Assembly: GCA_013365325.1 (NCBI GenBank)
Contig: JABVXV010000217.1
Location: 1-64,000, forward strand
Length of the DNA: 64,000 nt
Direction: 5' to 3'
From: Dipetalonema caudispina
Lineage: Eukaryota; Nematoda; Chromadorea; Rhabditida; Onchocercidae
Shown: piece by piece, positions 1 to 14,600 of the stretch
Position numbering within the stretch: position 1 is the first letter of the stretch
Layout: the number at the start of each line of letters is the position of its first letter
Program-made: the position numbers and the translations under genes
The notes under the pieces: generated by a model
The model's database searches: none
Told to the model about the DNA's origin: nothing
What the model saw: the letters and a program-made list of their open reading frames with translations, nothing else

Positions 1-2701
1 GGAAATTTTACTTCCACTTTAAAACTGTGGAATGGATTAGTTAAGACATTAAATCAGTTGATAGGAGATAGGAAAATTGTATTGAAGATGATTGACAATA
101 CGATGATTGAAAGATTAAAAAATGAAATATTTCTACTTCAATAAGAAAATGCTTCAACTTTCAGGTAATTTGAAATATTTCAACTTCATGAAATGGGCAC
201 TTAAAGAATAGTTTATAGTTTGAAAGTTAGGTTGACACAGAGCATGTAAAAATTTGCATAAATGGAAATTGATGGATAATTTGCATTAAACGTTAGCGAA
301 TAAAGGATTTTTTAATCCGTACAATATTGAATAATTCTGATTGTTTGATGTAATATTGTGTGCTGAATAATTTGCGTATTGTTATAGAAATTTTCGATTT
401 TTAATTCTCGTAACATTAGCCAATTGATAGCTGCAAAAATATTCGCATATTTCCGATATTTATCCACATGTAGTGTTGTACATTTTAATCACATTTCAAC
501 TGATCATGTTCCAAATAATCCAATATATCAAACATTTCATTAAATATAACAATGTGCTATCAATCTTCTTTTGTTTTATAAGTTAAAAAAGTTATAAATT
601 AGATGTTTGAAACAGATTGGAATTTGAATTCTCATATGAATTTCAATCGATCAAATAAAAAAATCTTGTTTCTCTATTTCATTTTTTCGAAGTTTTTGAG
701 ATTTTCATCATCACTGCCAGCATCTTTAAAATCCATCATATTGTGAGAATATCAGCTGTCTGAATTCAATCAATCGAATCAATCAAATTGTGTGAATATC
801 AACTGTTTGAATTCAATCAATCGATTCTTTATTATAATATCAGTAGCTATTAAGCATTTACTTTGTACTATATGTAAAACAAACGACAAGCAATTCTTTA
901 TTTAAGTTTGAAAATACCTCAGTATCTACTAAATTTTCTATTACAATAAAAAAATATATTGCAATTGGAACAAATATCTCATCGATCTCATCAATTGGTA
1001 TCAATCGATATTATGCTAATTCTTTTCTCTAAATTATATTTATAAAATTTTCCAAACTATTCCATTTCATGATCTGTAATACTTCTGAATACAACATTTT
1101 TTCAAACCATTTGTATTCGTATTTATGATGAAAATGATAATGATAGTGCTGGAAAAAAAAAAAAGGGAAAAAGAAAATCTATCAAACTTATCATTTGATC
1201 TTTCATGCATTCATCTTGAATTTCAAATATTGATAACATTTCAAAGACTTGAATCTTGTTTAAATAAAACATCTAAAAACAAAATAATATTGACTGTTTG
1301 GAAAATTTTAAAATAATATAAAATTCAAATATATCCAAACCATCATATTAGCATATACTAATGAATTTCTCAGTATCAACTATTTTTCCATCAATTTTAT
1401 TTAAAGGATGCATTCAATTTCATCCATTCCTTTAATTGCTTTGTCGCATGCAAATGTGACACTGCTAGAAGAAATTATAAAAATGGAAAAATTTTCTTCA
1501 CCATTTAAAAATATTTGACAATTTAATGTAGCTTATTTATCACTCCATTATCATTACTTAATATTTTCATCAACAATTTTTTTTTTTTCTCTCTAAGATA
1601 TTCTAAAACTTACCATTAACTTATGCATGATTATAGCTTGAGTAACTTTCAAGTATATATATATATATATATGTTTATTGCATATACACATGCATAAGTA
1701 ATATAAATGAGAAATTGATGGTAAAAACTTTGTTTAATGCCCCTTTCGAAGGATAACATATGAAAAGTTAGAGGAAAATAACTCTAAGATCTCTCACCTT
1801 CAAATATTTTAGCTCATATTTATCTGTCACTTACATCATTTTCTTCATAACATCATAAGCTAAAGTTTGAAAAGCAAAATCCCTCTTCTCTTCATTTCAT
1901 ACAACAAAAATATAAGAGCAAAAATTTCATCGTTGTAATAAAGTTAAGCAAAGCAAATTACTTTACAACTTCCTCAGCTAATATCGAAAAATGAGGCAGA
2001 AAAAAAAAAAAAAAAAAAAGAAAAAAAGTGCAATTATATGTTAATTATAATCTCTTTTTCCATCATTTTCTTTTCCTATATCATTTCAATTATTACATTT
2101 ATATATTTATGCAAATTTTTATACTATTTATTTCATATTATCATTATTATGCATATTTTTTGTCCTTTTTTTTCTTTCGTTTTGTTTTATCTTTCAAATA
2201 AAAGAAATGGAAAATATAAACATGAAAAAGTGAAATGTGGAAAAAGAAGAAATTAATTAATATAATAAATGAATGAATCAAATGATTAATTGAAATTTCT
2301 ACAATTAAAATTGTGATAAACAGAATTTGACTTCAAAATAAAGCAAAAGTTTTATTGAAATTAGCTTAAAGCATTTTTTATTCTCTAACTAAGAAATCTT
2401 TTTCATTCTTTTTTTCCTTTTTTATGCCCTCTTTCATCTATTTTTCTCATTCATTCAATTCATTTCATACAATTCTACAAAATATGAATGATTTACAACT
2501 TCTTCACTTCTTCATCCTCTCTCTCTCTCTCTCTCTTTCTCTCTCTTTCCCTCTCTCTTATTTTCAATCAAAAATAAATAAATAAATCCTTAAAAAAAAA
2601 AAAAAAATTTCATAAAATAGGAATAGACAAAAATGTATATACTCATTCATATAAGCTTATAACAACAAATATCTCTTCATCTTCTACATATATGAATACA
2701 C

Positions 2702-2732
<31 letters not shown>

Positions 2733-2736
2733 TAGA

Positions 2737-2768
<32 letters not shown>
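2702..2768. repeat. Compound GACA/CA microsatellite
   Basis: Tandem GACA units pass into a run of CA dinucleotides. It follows a CT-rich tract at about 2517-2560. Both are simple sequence repeats in non-coding DNA. Confidence 0.9.
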
Positions 2769-2770
<2 letters not shown>

Positions 2771-3092
2771 GACAGACAGTGACAGACACAAACACATATA
2801 TAAATATCGGGAAGAGATGTGTTCATGAGTAGTTGTTTAGTAGTAGTAGCAATAACAATCGAAGCTGTGTGGTGGCATCAATACTTTTCGAAAAGTTAGA
2901 AAAGTGCATCATTTGAAATTATCAATCTTTCTGATTGTATTAAAGAATGAAACGATGTTTGATCATTTCGTTTGATCATTTTTGTTAAAAAAAAAAAAAA
3001 ATATTTTATGAATGGAATCATCCAAATTAATTATCATAATTAGTTATAAGATTTGGATTATAATTCTATTACTTTATTAATTTTTTGCCATT

Positions 3093-3180
3093 GTTAATAT
3101 TATTATTATTATTACTACTATTACTATTCTTACTGTTATTATTATTATTATTATTATTATTATCATTTTGTTATTATCAC

Positions 3181-3217
<37 letters not shown>

Positions 3218-3265
3218 ATTATTATAATTAATGCAATAATAATAATAATAATAATAATAATATTG
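3093..3265. repeat. Imperfect TTA/AAT trinucleotide tract
   Basis: The plus strand shows interrupted TTA/ATT units up to about 3213 and then AAT units to about 3261. It abuts the candidate first exon that begins at 3270. Confidence 0.85.
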
Positions 3266-3269
3266 ACAA

Positions 3270-3368
3270 ATGATGGACAATGATAAGGAAACGAATAAAA
3301 TTTTCATTTTTGGTTTATGTATTCTTATCGCATGGATGATTATTATTATTATATGTGCAAGTCCAAAG
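3270..3368 (+). CDS. Candidate first exon with hydrophobic segment, gene unknown
   Basis: A 33-codon open frame starts with two ATGs (3270, 3273). It reads a short polar N-terminus (MDNDKETNK) and then a strongly hydrophobic stretch of about 19 residues, such as a signal anchor or signal peptide. It ends ICASPK right before a good donor (AAG then gtatgt, intron starting 3369) in phase 0. The next exon I trust on this strand, at 7881, also starts in phase 0, so the two could belong to one gene directly or through exons I did not find. The family is not recognised. The exon sits beside a trinucleotide tract and could be a chance frame, so confidence is low. Confidence 0.33.
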
Positions 3369-4479
3369 GTATGTTTTAAATTTTTTCTTTCTTTCTTTCT
3401 TTTCCACCGTATTTTATCATATTTATCATATGCATTTGTTAAAATTTCAATTGGAATTATTAACATGTTAATTGATTATAATTAATATTTTGAATAGGAT
3501 GAAATTAATTATTTCCGTTAAATAACATTAAAAAAGCCTGTAGGAGTTCGAAACAAAATTTCTAACGCTTAATTAGAAGTCATCATTTTTGAGATTTTTT
3601 TTTTGGCTAAATTTAGCTATTTTTTAATATTATCTAATTAAATTGATAATGTTTTAATTCAATCTATCGAAAGGAACAATTATTTATTTTATCAAATCAG
3701 ATAAGATAATAATTTTATTTGCCTAAAGTAGGATGGTTAAAAATTGATCAAACAAAATTGAAAACATGAGTAAATAAAAAGTAAAAATGCTGAAGAAGAT
3801 GGAGATAGGGAAGATTATAAGTTAAAGTTAGCAGATTTTTAAGTTCAAATTAGTTCTTCAAATTAATGTACAAGAAAAAAAAAAAAAATAAACGCTTTTA
3901 AGCGTTTTCCATTATTCAAATATCATCCTGGTTAGGATTGTTATGATTACCTTTTGACCTGAAAAAGGTTTCATTCCATTATATGTTGAATTTGATCATA
4001 AAAATAAAGCTCTTAAAAATAACCTAAGATATTAAAGTGATTTAACAATTCAAGTTTGATCAATTTTTTTTTCATTAACGTCTAAATAGTGAATATTTGA
4101 ATATTTGGAATGAAATGAATGATTACTATTACTTCTTTCGCTTTCCAAAATTTTCAATTTAATTTTGATAAATTATCATTTTGCTTAACAAAAATAGCAT
4201 AACAATTTCAATTTAGATGATTCAAGCAATTTGTAAAGAATTTTTAAAGTTTTTTTTTTTTTTTTTCTTTAAATAAAGAAGGATTGCAAAGCTTTAAAGT
4301 TCATTTTGACAAAGGAAAATGGGATTTTTCTTTCTTAAAATTCCTTAAGTTTGACAGTCAATCAATCAACTTGTTATATTCTCCCTGCTAATTTCTCAAA
4401 ATTCCAAAAGCATATTAATTATTTCCCAGAATTCTCAAAACTTTCTTATATTTATTGTAGTTCGTTTAAATTACACATT

Positions 4480-4515
4480 AAAATACAGTTGAAAATTTAT
4501 TTTCAACTGTATTTT
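4480..4515. repeat. 36-bp perfect palindrome (17-bp arms)
   Basis: The left arm AAAATACAGTTGAAAAT (4480-4496) and its exact reverse complement (4499-4515) are separated by TT. It forms a tight cruciform or hairpin in non-coding DNA. Confidence 0.9.
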
Positions 4516-4699
4516 CAATAATTTTTTTATCAAACCATTTTTTCTTTTTCTTTTTTCTCACTTCTTTTTTTTTTTTTTTTTTTATTTCCTCACTCTTATT
4601 AATACCAATAATTCCCATCAATTCTTCAATATCAAATGATCTTTTCATAATAATGTAATTAATGTTTTTTAATAATTCCTAACAATTAAAAAGATGTTA

Positions 4700-4735
4700 C
4701 AATATTAATGTAATAATGATTTTACATTAATATTG
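4700..4735. repeat. Inverted repeat, 14-bp arms with 8-base loop
   Basis: CAATATTAATGTAA (4700-4713) is matched exactly by its reverse complement at 4722-4735. It lies about 200 bases from the 4480 palindrome. The arms are extremely AT-rich. Confidence 0.85.
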
Positions 4736-6195
4736 ATTAGTTGTTTCGTGATAATAATTATTACATAGTAGGAATCATTATAAATAATGATAACTTTGAT
4801 AGGTAATAATAATTTCAACAAGTAATAATAGTTTTAATAAGCAATTTTAATAAGTAATAATAATTTTTTACTGCGTACGATAACCCTCTCAATAGATGTA
4901 AAGGAATATATTTATGACAGATTTTGAATGTAACGTTTTCTTCAGTTTCATTCTTATTATAAAACAGTAAATTTATCGAATCATTTGATCTATTAAAAAA
5001 CTTACTATAACTGCTTGAAATTTCAAAGGTAAACTTAAATTTTTGAAAAACAAATCTGTTTTTTTTTTTCTTTTTTTTTAAAAAAGTATAATGATAGTAA
5101 GAGGAAATTATATTTACATATATGCAATTCAGACAATGGGAAACAGAACTGATTAGGATAACATACTAAGTATTTCTAGCCAAATAAAAACAAATAACCG
5201 GAATTCGTGAAAGAAAATCCGGAATTGTTATGGAAAATATCTATTATGATAACATCACGATACGGTCAACTTTGAATATACCAACGATTGGACATTTATT
5301 TATCTATGATAATAGCTGTAATGATATTTCAAAAAGTATATCAATTATTATTGATGTATTTTGGATAAAATTATCATCAACGAGTATGTATTTAAATTCA
5401 TATTTCATTTTTTTTTTTTTTTTTTTTTTTTTTGTTCCTAATGATAGTAACATTATTATCAATCCTTAATTCCTAGAATGGAATATAAAATTGCTAAATA
5501 AAAAAAAAGAAAATGAGAAATTTTATGTTCTCACATGCATTTTTTTTTTCTTAATAGCTACAATTTATTTTATTTGTTATGTAAATTTTTTCTTTTTCAT
5601 CCATAAAAATTTCTCACAAGTCATAACTACAAATTGAAATTTAAAAGAAAGATTGATAAATTTAAACTTTTGAAATTCCTTTAACATAATGATTAACTTG
5701 TCAGGAATAATTTATCTTTTTTACTTTTCCTATGCCTTTTCATCGATGTTACTCATTAGCATAAATTTATATTATTATCTTTAAATATCTATCTATATGT
5801 AAATACAAATTATCGACAATTTTACTTAGCATATATGAAATGAAACAGTATGATTGAATAATATAAAGTGTAAATTTCTTTGGCAAAATTTAAAATTTAA
5901 TTCAATACTACAAATGCAATATAAATTTCACTAATCATTTCATCTTAAAACTATTTAGGATAATTAAAAATGTATACACATACATATAAACATAATGCTT
6001 TCCTTTAATTTCACTCTTCAATTCCTCAATCATAAAAATTGATTTTTGTGTAGTATTAAAAATTCTGAAATTTTTCTTCTTTTTTTTTTGGTTTAATGAT
6101 GATTTCTTATTTATTTACTGTTTTTTTCGATCCGAACAATGCGTAATTGTAATTCGAAATTTATATTCCAGTACAGAGGGAGCAGAAAAATTTTG

Positions 6196-6810
6196 AGAGA
6201 TTTGATGAATTTTTCAAACAAAATTAAATTACTATCAAATGGAATAAATTTCCCATTCAAATTGTGATTTTGACATATTTCAGATTAAATATAATTTAGT
6301 AAAAATTGATAGTTATCGAACTAGAGAAGAAAGTGAAAAATATCATACTTTTCCATTTTTCTTTCCTCTGCAATTTTTTCCATAAAGTTCAAATTACTTT
6401 TTATAAAAGTTTTCATCTTTTAAATATTTCCAACATTTTTTCTTTCTTTTTCTTTTTTTTTTTTTTTTTTTTTTTTTTCTTTGTAAAATCAGTTGCGTTT
6501 CCACTGTTTGAAATTTTCTTTAACCACTAAAGTATTACTATTAGTAAAAGAATTTTCAAATAATATAAAAATATCGTAACCATTTTAACATTGCCCACTA
6601 AATTATGTAGCATTAAAAGAAAAAGATTTATTTCGGCATAGATAGAATACATGAAAAAATTTCATAAAATTTGATGAATTTCTTTAAGGAAATTAAATTG
6701 CTACGAAATGGAATAAATTTTCCACTCAAACTGTGTTTTTACCATATGTCAGAGCAAATTTGATTTAGTAAGGGATTGGAAATTATAGAATTGAAGAAGA
6801 AAATGAAAAA
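6196..6810 (+). repeat. Diverged direct repeat, two copies of about 147 bp
   Basis: The segment 6196-6342 is repeated at about 6665-6810 in the same orientation. Shared blocks include TTTGATGAAT, a near-identical block around GGAATAAATTT, and GAAGAA...GTGAAAAA-like ends. Many substitutions and small indels mark it as an old duplication. Neither copy has an open frame. Confidence 0.7.
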
Positions 6811-7717
6811 TTTCTCCCTTTTTTACAAGAATTTTTTAGATTTTATTTCAAAATTAGATTTTTTTTTTTTTTTTTTTGAGAGAAAGAAAGAAAGGATAAA
6901 AATGAATTTGTAGCAGAATGTCTTTTTAATTTTAGAATAATATTATCATTAGTTTGTTAAACAAGACTAAAAGTTAACGAATAATCCATCCGGTACTACC
7001 GATATAAAAGATGATATCCGGAATAAACAAAAGAATGTGAATTTAGAAACATTAAGTAATACCCAAAGCTATCAAACAATATGAAACGAATTATATGTGC
7101 AAATTTCAAACGTTAGCTCGATATGAACATTAATAATTTCAGAAATATTATTAATATTGAAAAATTATTTTTCAAAAAAAAAAAGTCTCATTTGATTGAT
7201 GATTGAAACATCTATTCACACAATTAATAATATGTCAAATTTTTGAATCTCTAAATGATGTATCATTAGTGTATAATTGAAATTGACCATTTTGCAACTT
7301 TTAAAACAAATTTTCAATATTTAAATTTAGAACATCAGAATATTTACTTCCTGTCTATACATTAGAGTATAATCTCTCTGCTCATCAATTTATCATTCTC
7401 TTTTAATTAGCTAAGCTTTAAAATTCTCATTCTTCGTTGTGAACACATGATTATGTTCTAAATTTTCAAAGATTCAAATCGAATAAATTCTTAGATTGTT
7501 GCAGAGCAGTTTAAAAATTTTAAATTTACTTTTGTAAACTTGCAATTTGGCTATTTCAAATGATTTTTATAATCACTACATACATTTATTTCTTAACCAA
7601 ACAAAACTGTTGAAAAAGTTACAAATCAATAATATCTATTACATTAATAATATCATAATTGTTCGATATTTCATTGAAATATCTTTATCAATGATACAGT
7701 AGAAAATAATTATTTTC

Positions 7718-7755
<38 letters not shown>

Positions 7756-7880
7756 TTATTAAACTGAAACATAACATGTCACTTTTGATAAATTAATGAA
7801 TCTTTTTAATATTTCATTAATACGGTGTAATAAGGAATGGAAAAGAAAGATATATCATTATTTGTTTCATTTATCTTCAG

Positions 7881-8768
7881 CTCTTCCGGGATATTCTCGC
7901 ACGATTATGCTTCTGTTCAATTGCAAGAAGACGTGAAGCAAAATCTCGAATGCATTTTACAAGTTGCATGCAGTTAGCAAATGTAATTGCTATTGAACCA
8001 TCCAATATTATGCTTACTCAAGCATTTGGCAATAACTTTCGTTTACTCGTCAAATCGATCGAAGAGGTTTATCAGACATTTTTTATTTTTGCTAAAAAAA
8101 TTATATAATTAAAAAGTAAACAAGTAAATAAACATATACTGATATTATATTTATTATATGATCAAATTATAATGCAACACTGTTACAATATATTATCAAA
8201 CTTTTTATCAAATATTATATTTACTCAAATATTTGGCAATAATTTGTTGCCCATTCTTTAAATCAATCAAAGTGATTTGGAAATTATTTGCTATTTTATA
8301 TCATTTCCACATTTTTCATCACAAATTATACAACTAAATTATAAACAAACAAATAAATATACGCATAATATAGCATTGTTATAATAGATCAATATATGCA
8401 ATATAATAATATAAAAACTGTTTAAATTTTCAAAGAATAAAAAAAAAAAAAAATTTGATAGAAACAAAAATGCAAAAAAAAAAAACTATAATATAATATG
8501 AGAGAAAAAAAATCTTTTCCTAAAATTCTAAAATTTTTAACAATATTTCATATATTTAAACGAAATAAAGCTTAACCGATTTAATTTCATCTGCAAGAGT
8601 AAATCGTATTATGGAAAGTCTTAGAAAAAAAAAAAAAAAAAACAAATTGTTGTTTGAAATTTAACGAAAGAAAGAAAAAAGAATTAAGAAGAAATTTCAC
8701 AACTAATTAACTTCCAGGAATCACGTTTGACACCGGTAGTTCAATCCGAAGATTTGGATATGTGCTAA
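7881..8768 (+). CDS. Last two exons of an unrecognised protein-coding gene
   Basis: Exon 7881-8066 (62 codons) follows a clean acceptor (ttatcttcag) and ends GAAGAG before a gtttat donor. Exon 8718-8768 (16 codons plus TAA) follows acttccag and is in phase, reading ESRLTPVVQSEDLDMC. The first exon begins LFRDILARLCFCSIARRRE, a basic, Cys-containing segment such as often follows a last membrane helix; it then has a mixed hydrophilic region ending NNFRLLVKSIEE. Base composition is clearly richer in GC than the flanks, which supports coding. The upstream part of the gene is not found; the hydrophobic exon at 3270 is a candidate in matching phase. A membrane-protein or receptor tail is a guess only. 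A decayed duplicate of the 3' half of the first exon lies in the following intron. Confidence 0.55.
8003..8405 (+). repeat. Tandem duplication of exon end plus intron, second copy decayed
   Basis: About 200 bases covering the 3' end of exon 7881-8066 and the start of its intron are repeated with an offset of 207 bases (copy 1 about 8003-8200, copy 2 about 8209-8405). TTACTCAAGCATTTGGCAATAA in copy 1 (8014 on) matches TTACTCAAATATTTGGCAATAA in copy 2 (8221 on) at 20 of 22 positions. The second copy carries an in-frame stop where copy 1 has the coding run NNFRLLVKSIEE. Confidence 0.75.
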
Positions 8769-11616
<2,848 letters not shown>

Positions 11617-14600
11617 TCAGTGACTTTGCTTCTTACGGCTTACGATCAGGTTTTCTTCGGCTCGACGAACTGCCATCGGTATACGTGAGTCAGTTTTTGT
11701 ACGATAATCACCCAATAATTTCGGACAACACGTCATTCCTTTTGATATGCTATCCATCTGTAATAAAAAGCTGATTTACAATGAATGCTAGAGAATAAAC
11801 GGTAGTAATAATGCACGAGTAAAGTGAAATCAAATACATTTATTAAACTACAATTGATCACGTTACAAACGAACCTATCATGTAAAAGTTAACGAATCAG
11901 TAAGGAGAAGTTATTAGATTTAAAAATAACTTTAAAATAAAGAAATAAAAAGCAGATATGCCAGCAAGAAATACAACGAGCCCTACTAATCCGAAAAGAT
12001 TAAAAATTTGACCTGCAAAAAGCTAAGTAAGGCTAACCTTTTTCAACATATCGTAGATAACAGGATCTCCTACGTAAGAGTCATGTTTATAATCAGGATG
12101 TTCACAAATAAATTCTCTCATCCAAGCAGCTAACGTTTGCAATTCGCCAGAAGCTCGTTTCTGAAATTCTTCACATCATTTTATAAAATTTAATAAATAG
12201 CTAGAGAATTAGATCCATTCGCATAGCACAACCAACCTGTATGAAGCTTAAATACTGAGATACGGTGCATCGTGAATCTACATCAACGTCAGCACTATCC
12301 AAATATTGGCGCATTAATGGTATTAATCCCGGAAAATTATCACCGCTCCCTAAAACGATTATTCTGCACCGCATATTTTAAGACTGATAGTCACTAAGCA
12401 TCTACCATTGGTTTGAACTTTCATTTGGTGGAAATTATAGAACAATACGTTGTGATTAAAGTAATAAAAAAGTAGGAACTACAAGTAAGTATAACAGAAT
12501 CCATGGAAGCAAGCTATTTAGGACTAAAGCACTGGAAGCAAGTTATTTAGGAAAGTGTAATAAATTAAGAGATTTAGGTTAAAAGAATTATCCGCAGATC
12601 AACTCAATTTAGCCAATAATAATCTTAGTCACACCTTCAAATGCTAACCATTAATGATTTCATTGATAGTCATCTCTACCACATCATCAGAATCGAGTGT
12701 ACAACCAGCTCCTCTTGCACATGGTGGTGAGTTGCAAGTTGCAATACCCTTACGGAAAAGTAATTTTTGTTCCATCACGGCATTTCGACGCTGTGCACGT
12801 TTCATATTCTCCGTAATAGCAGAAATGGGCAATATCAAAGTAATACGAAATGATATCATCACCCTTAAATTATGTTATATTGCAAAACATTACCTTCAAT
12901 CCGAACTTTTATCGCCATGGGAAAGAAAAAATACCATAAGCTTGCCTAAGAACATTTAGAAATGCTAGACTTGAGGTAGCCTGCTTTAAATGCATTTAAA
13001 CTAAGGCAATAATTTAAATGAATCTAAATTATTGCCAGTGAAAACTTCCAAATCTTCAACAATCTTCACTATTCGAAAGCAAAGTCAAGTAGCTAACTTA
13101 AAAATACTGTAATTACACAAATTTCTTCGAACCTTTAGATCTAACTTCCTCAATCGCTTGATATAACTGAATGAAGATAGAATCACATAACATCACATAT
13201 TATGCTCTTCATCAAGGGTAAATGGTTTCTAACATGATACCAAAAGCGCATTAAGCCTACCTTGTTAAAAGTACAACAAAACAACAATAAGCTGCATTTT
13301 CAAAATCTGTTAGTTGCACTTCAGTTGGTCGAAATTCCACACGCCAACCAATTTCTGGTGCATCAGGTGGAGGTGGCTTGAAACGCATATTCATCCAATT
13401 CGAACTTTGAACTGTTTCGAAATGTTCAGTTGTCTTCATGTCATCTTGTTCGATACGTTCACGATATACCTACAAAACAAAATAATGAGCAAAATAAAAC
13501 GAACGAACACTGATTTCGAGAAATAATATTACGAGTACTATCCAAACGTTATTTCTACTTTGAATGCTGGCAAGTATCTACGAAAGAAACTAGAAGAATT
13601 GAGTTGCTTCTAAGCTGTAACAATCAATTATTATGCTTAGGCAAACTTATTAACCTGCAAAGGATCGCGAGTAAACATATGTGCAACGTGTTGGGCAAGA
13701 AGATTATCAATTCCACCATCTATTAACTCTTTATAAATTTTATCATCATATTGAAGCGGTATATCATTGTATCTGAAATCATAGACTTGTCCGAAACATA
13801 AAGTATTTATTCCAAAACGAGGAAGCCAGAAGCTAATAAAAACAAAAAGTCAACATTGCACACTTTTTAGTTGCTTTCGACGTTTCCAACGTACCAATGA
13901 ATGGAAACATAAATATAAAAGTTGAAACTTAATCGGACGTAGCGCACTCTGTAAGAAATTGGAATGCAAAAGAACAACTGATGTGTTCTTCAACATAAGC
14001 GACCAAAATGTATGCAAGAACAAAGTTAAAACAAAAAATGTTATAAAAATATCAATGGCAGATATAACTCACAGTTCAGAACAGGGATGAATATAACAAT
14101 CAGTAGTATCATATCGACTCTTTTCCAGTACAAATTTGTTATTTTTCAATGGCATCAAACCTCTCTCCTCAGCTGTACGATCGTCTACACTCTGGAAGTA
14201 AAAATAAGTACTTAAAGTCAAATGTAACATATCAGGGTTTTATCAGAGTTTAAAAAAGAAAAAATAAAAACTTGTTGCTCATTATAAGAAACAAAGGAAA
14301 AAAAATCTTCCCAATATCCAGAGGTCATACACTACAGTATTTGAATTAATATCTTACTGTAAAATCCTTAATATTGGAAACTCATTCAAGTATTTAACGA
14401 TGGATATAGAGTATATTGAAAATTAAAGTCAAAAAGCTTTTACTAAAAGATATCTCACTAACAGACCAATTGGTTACCTTACCGCTGATATGACATCCCA
14501 GCGAGAATCGACATCAGCCAATCGTGACCGAAAAACAGGTGTTGCAGCTGATAATGCCAGTAATACAGGAGTTATCGGTGTCAACTGGTCATATAACCAT

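Larger units (their letters stand above)
1..3269. other. Gene-poor, repeat-rich stretch
   Basis: I see no exon I can support here. The stretch is very AT-rich and all short open frames look accidental (runs of Phe, Ile, Lys, Asn). It holds a two-copy direct repeat of about 40 bases near 741-780 and 791-829, a CT-rich tract near 2517-2560, and a compound GACA/CA microsatellite near 2702-2768. An imperfect TTA/AAT trinucleotide tract runs from about 3093 to 3265, directly in front of the candidate exon at 3270. Confidence 0.6.
3369..7880. other. Non-coding or intronic stretch with hairpins and repeats
   Basis: If the exon at 3270 and the exons at 7881-8768 belong to one gene, this is its intron. 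I find no exon between them with matching splice sites and frame. It contains a 17-bp perfect palindrome (4480-4515), a 14-bp hairpin (4700-4735), many poly-T runs and a diverged direct repeat (6196-6342 and 6665-6810). The frame at 5230-5400 is open with a fair donor near 5384, but no acceptor upstream leaves it open, so I did not call it. Confidence 0.5.

Noticed and set aside
5230..5469. Frame starting MENIYYDNITIRS with a possible donor near 5384
   Set aside because: The obvious upstream acceptor at about 5178 gives stops in all frames, and the C-terminal part is poly-Phe from a poly-T run.
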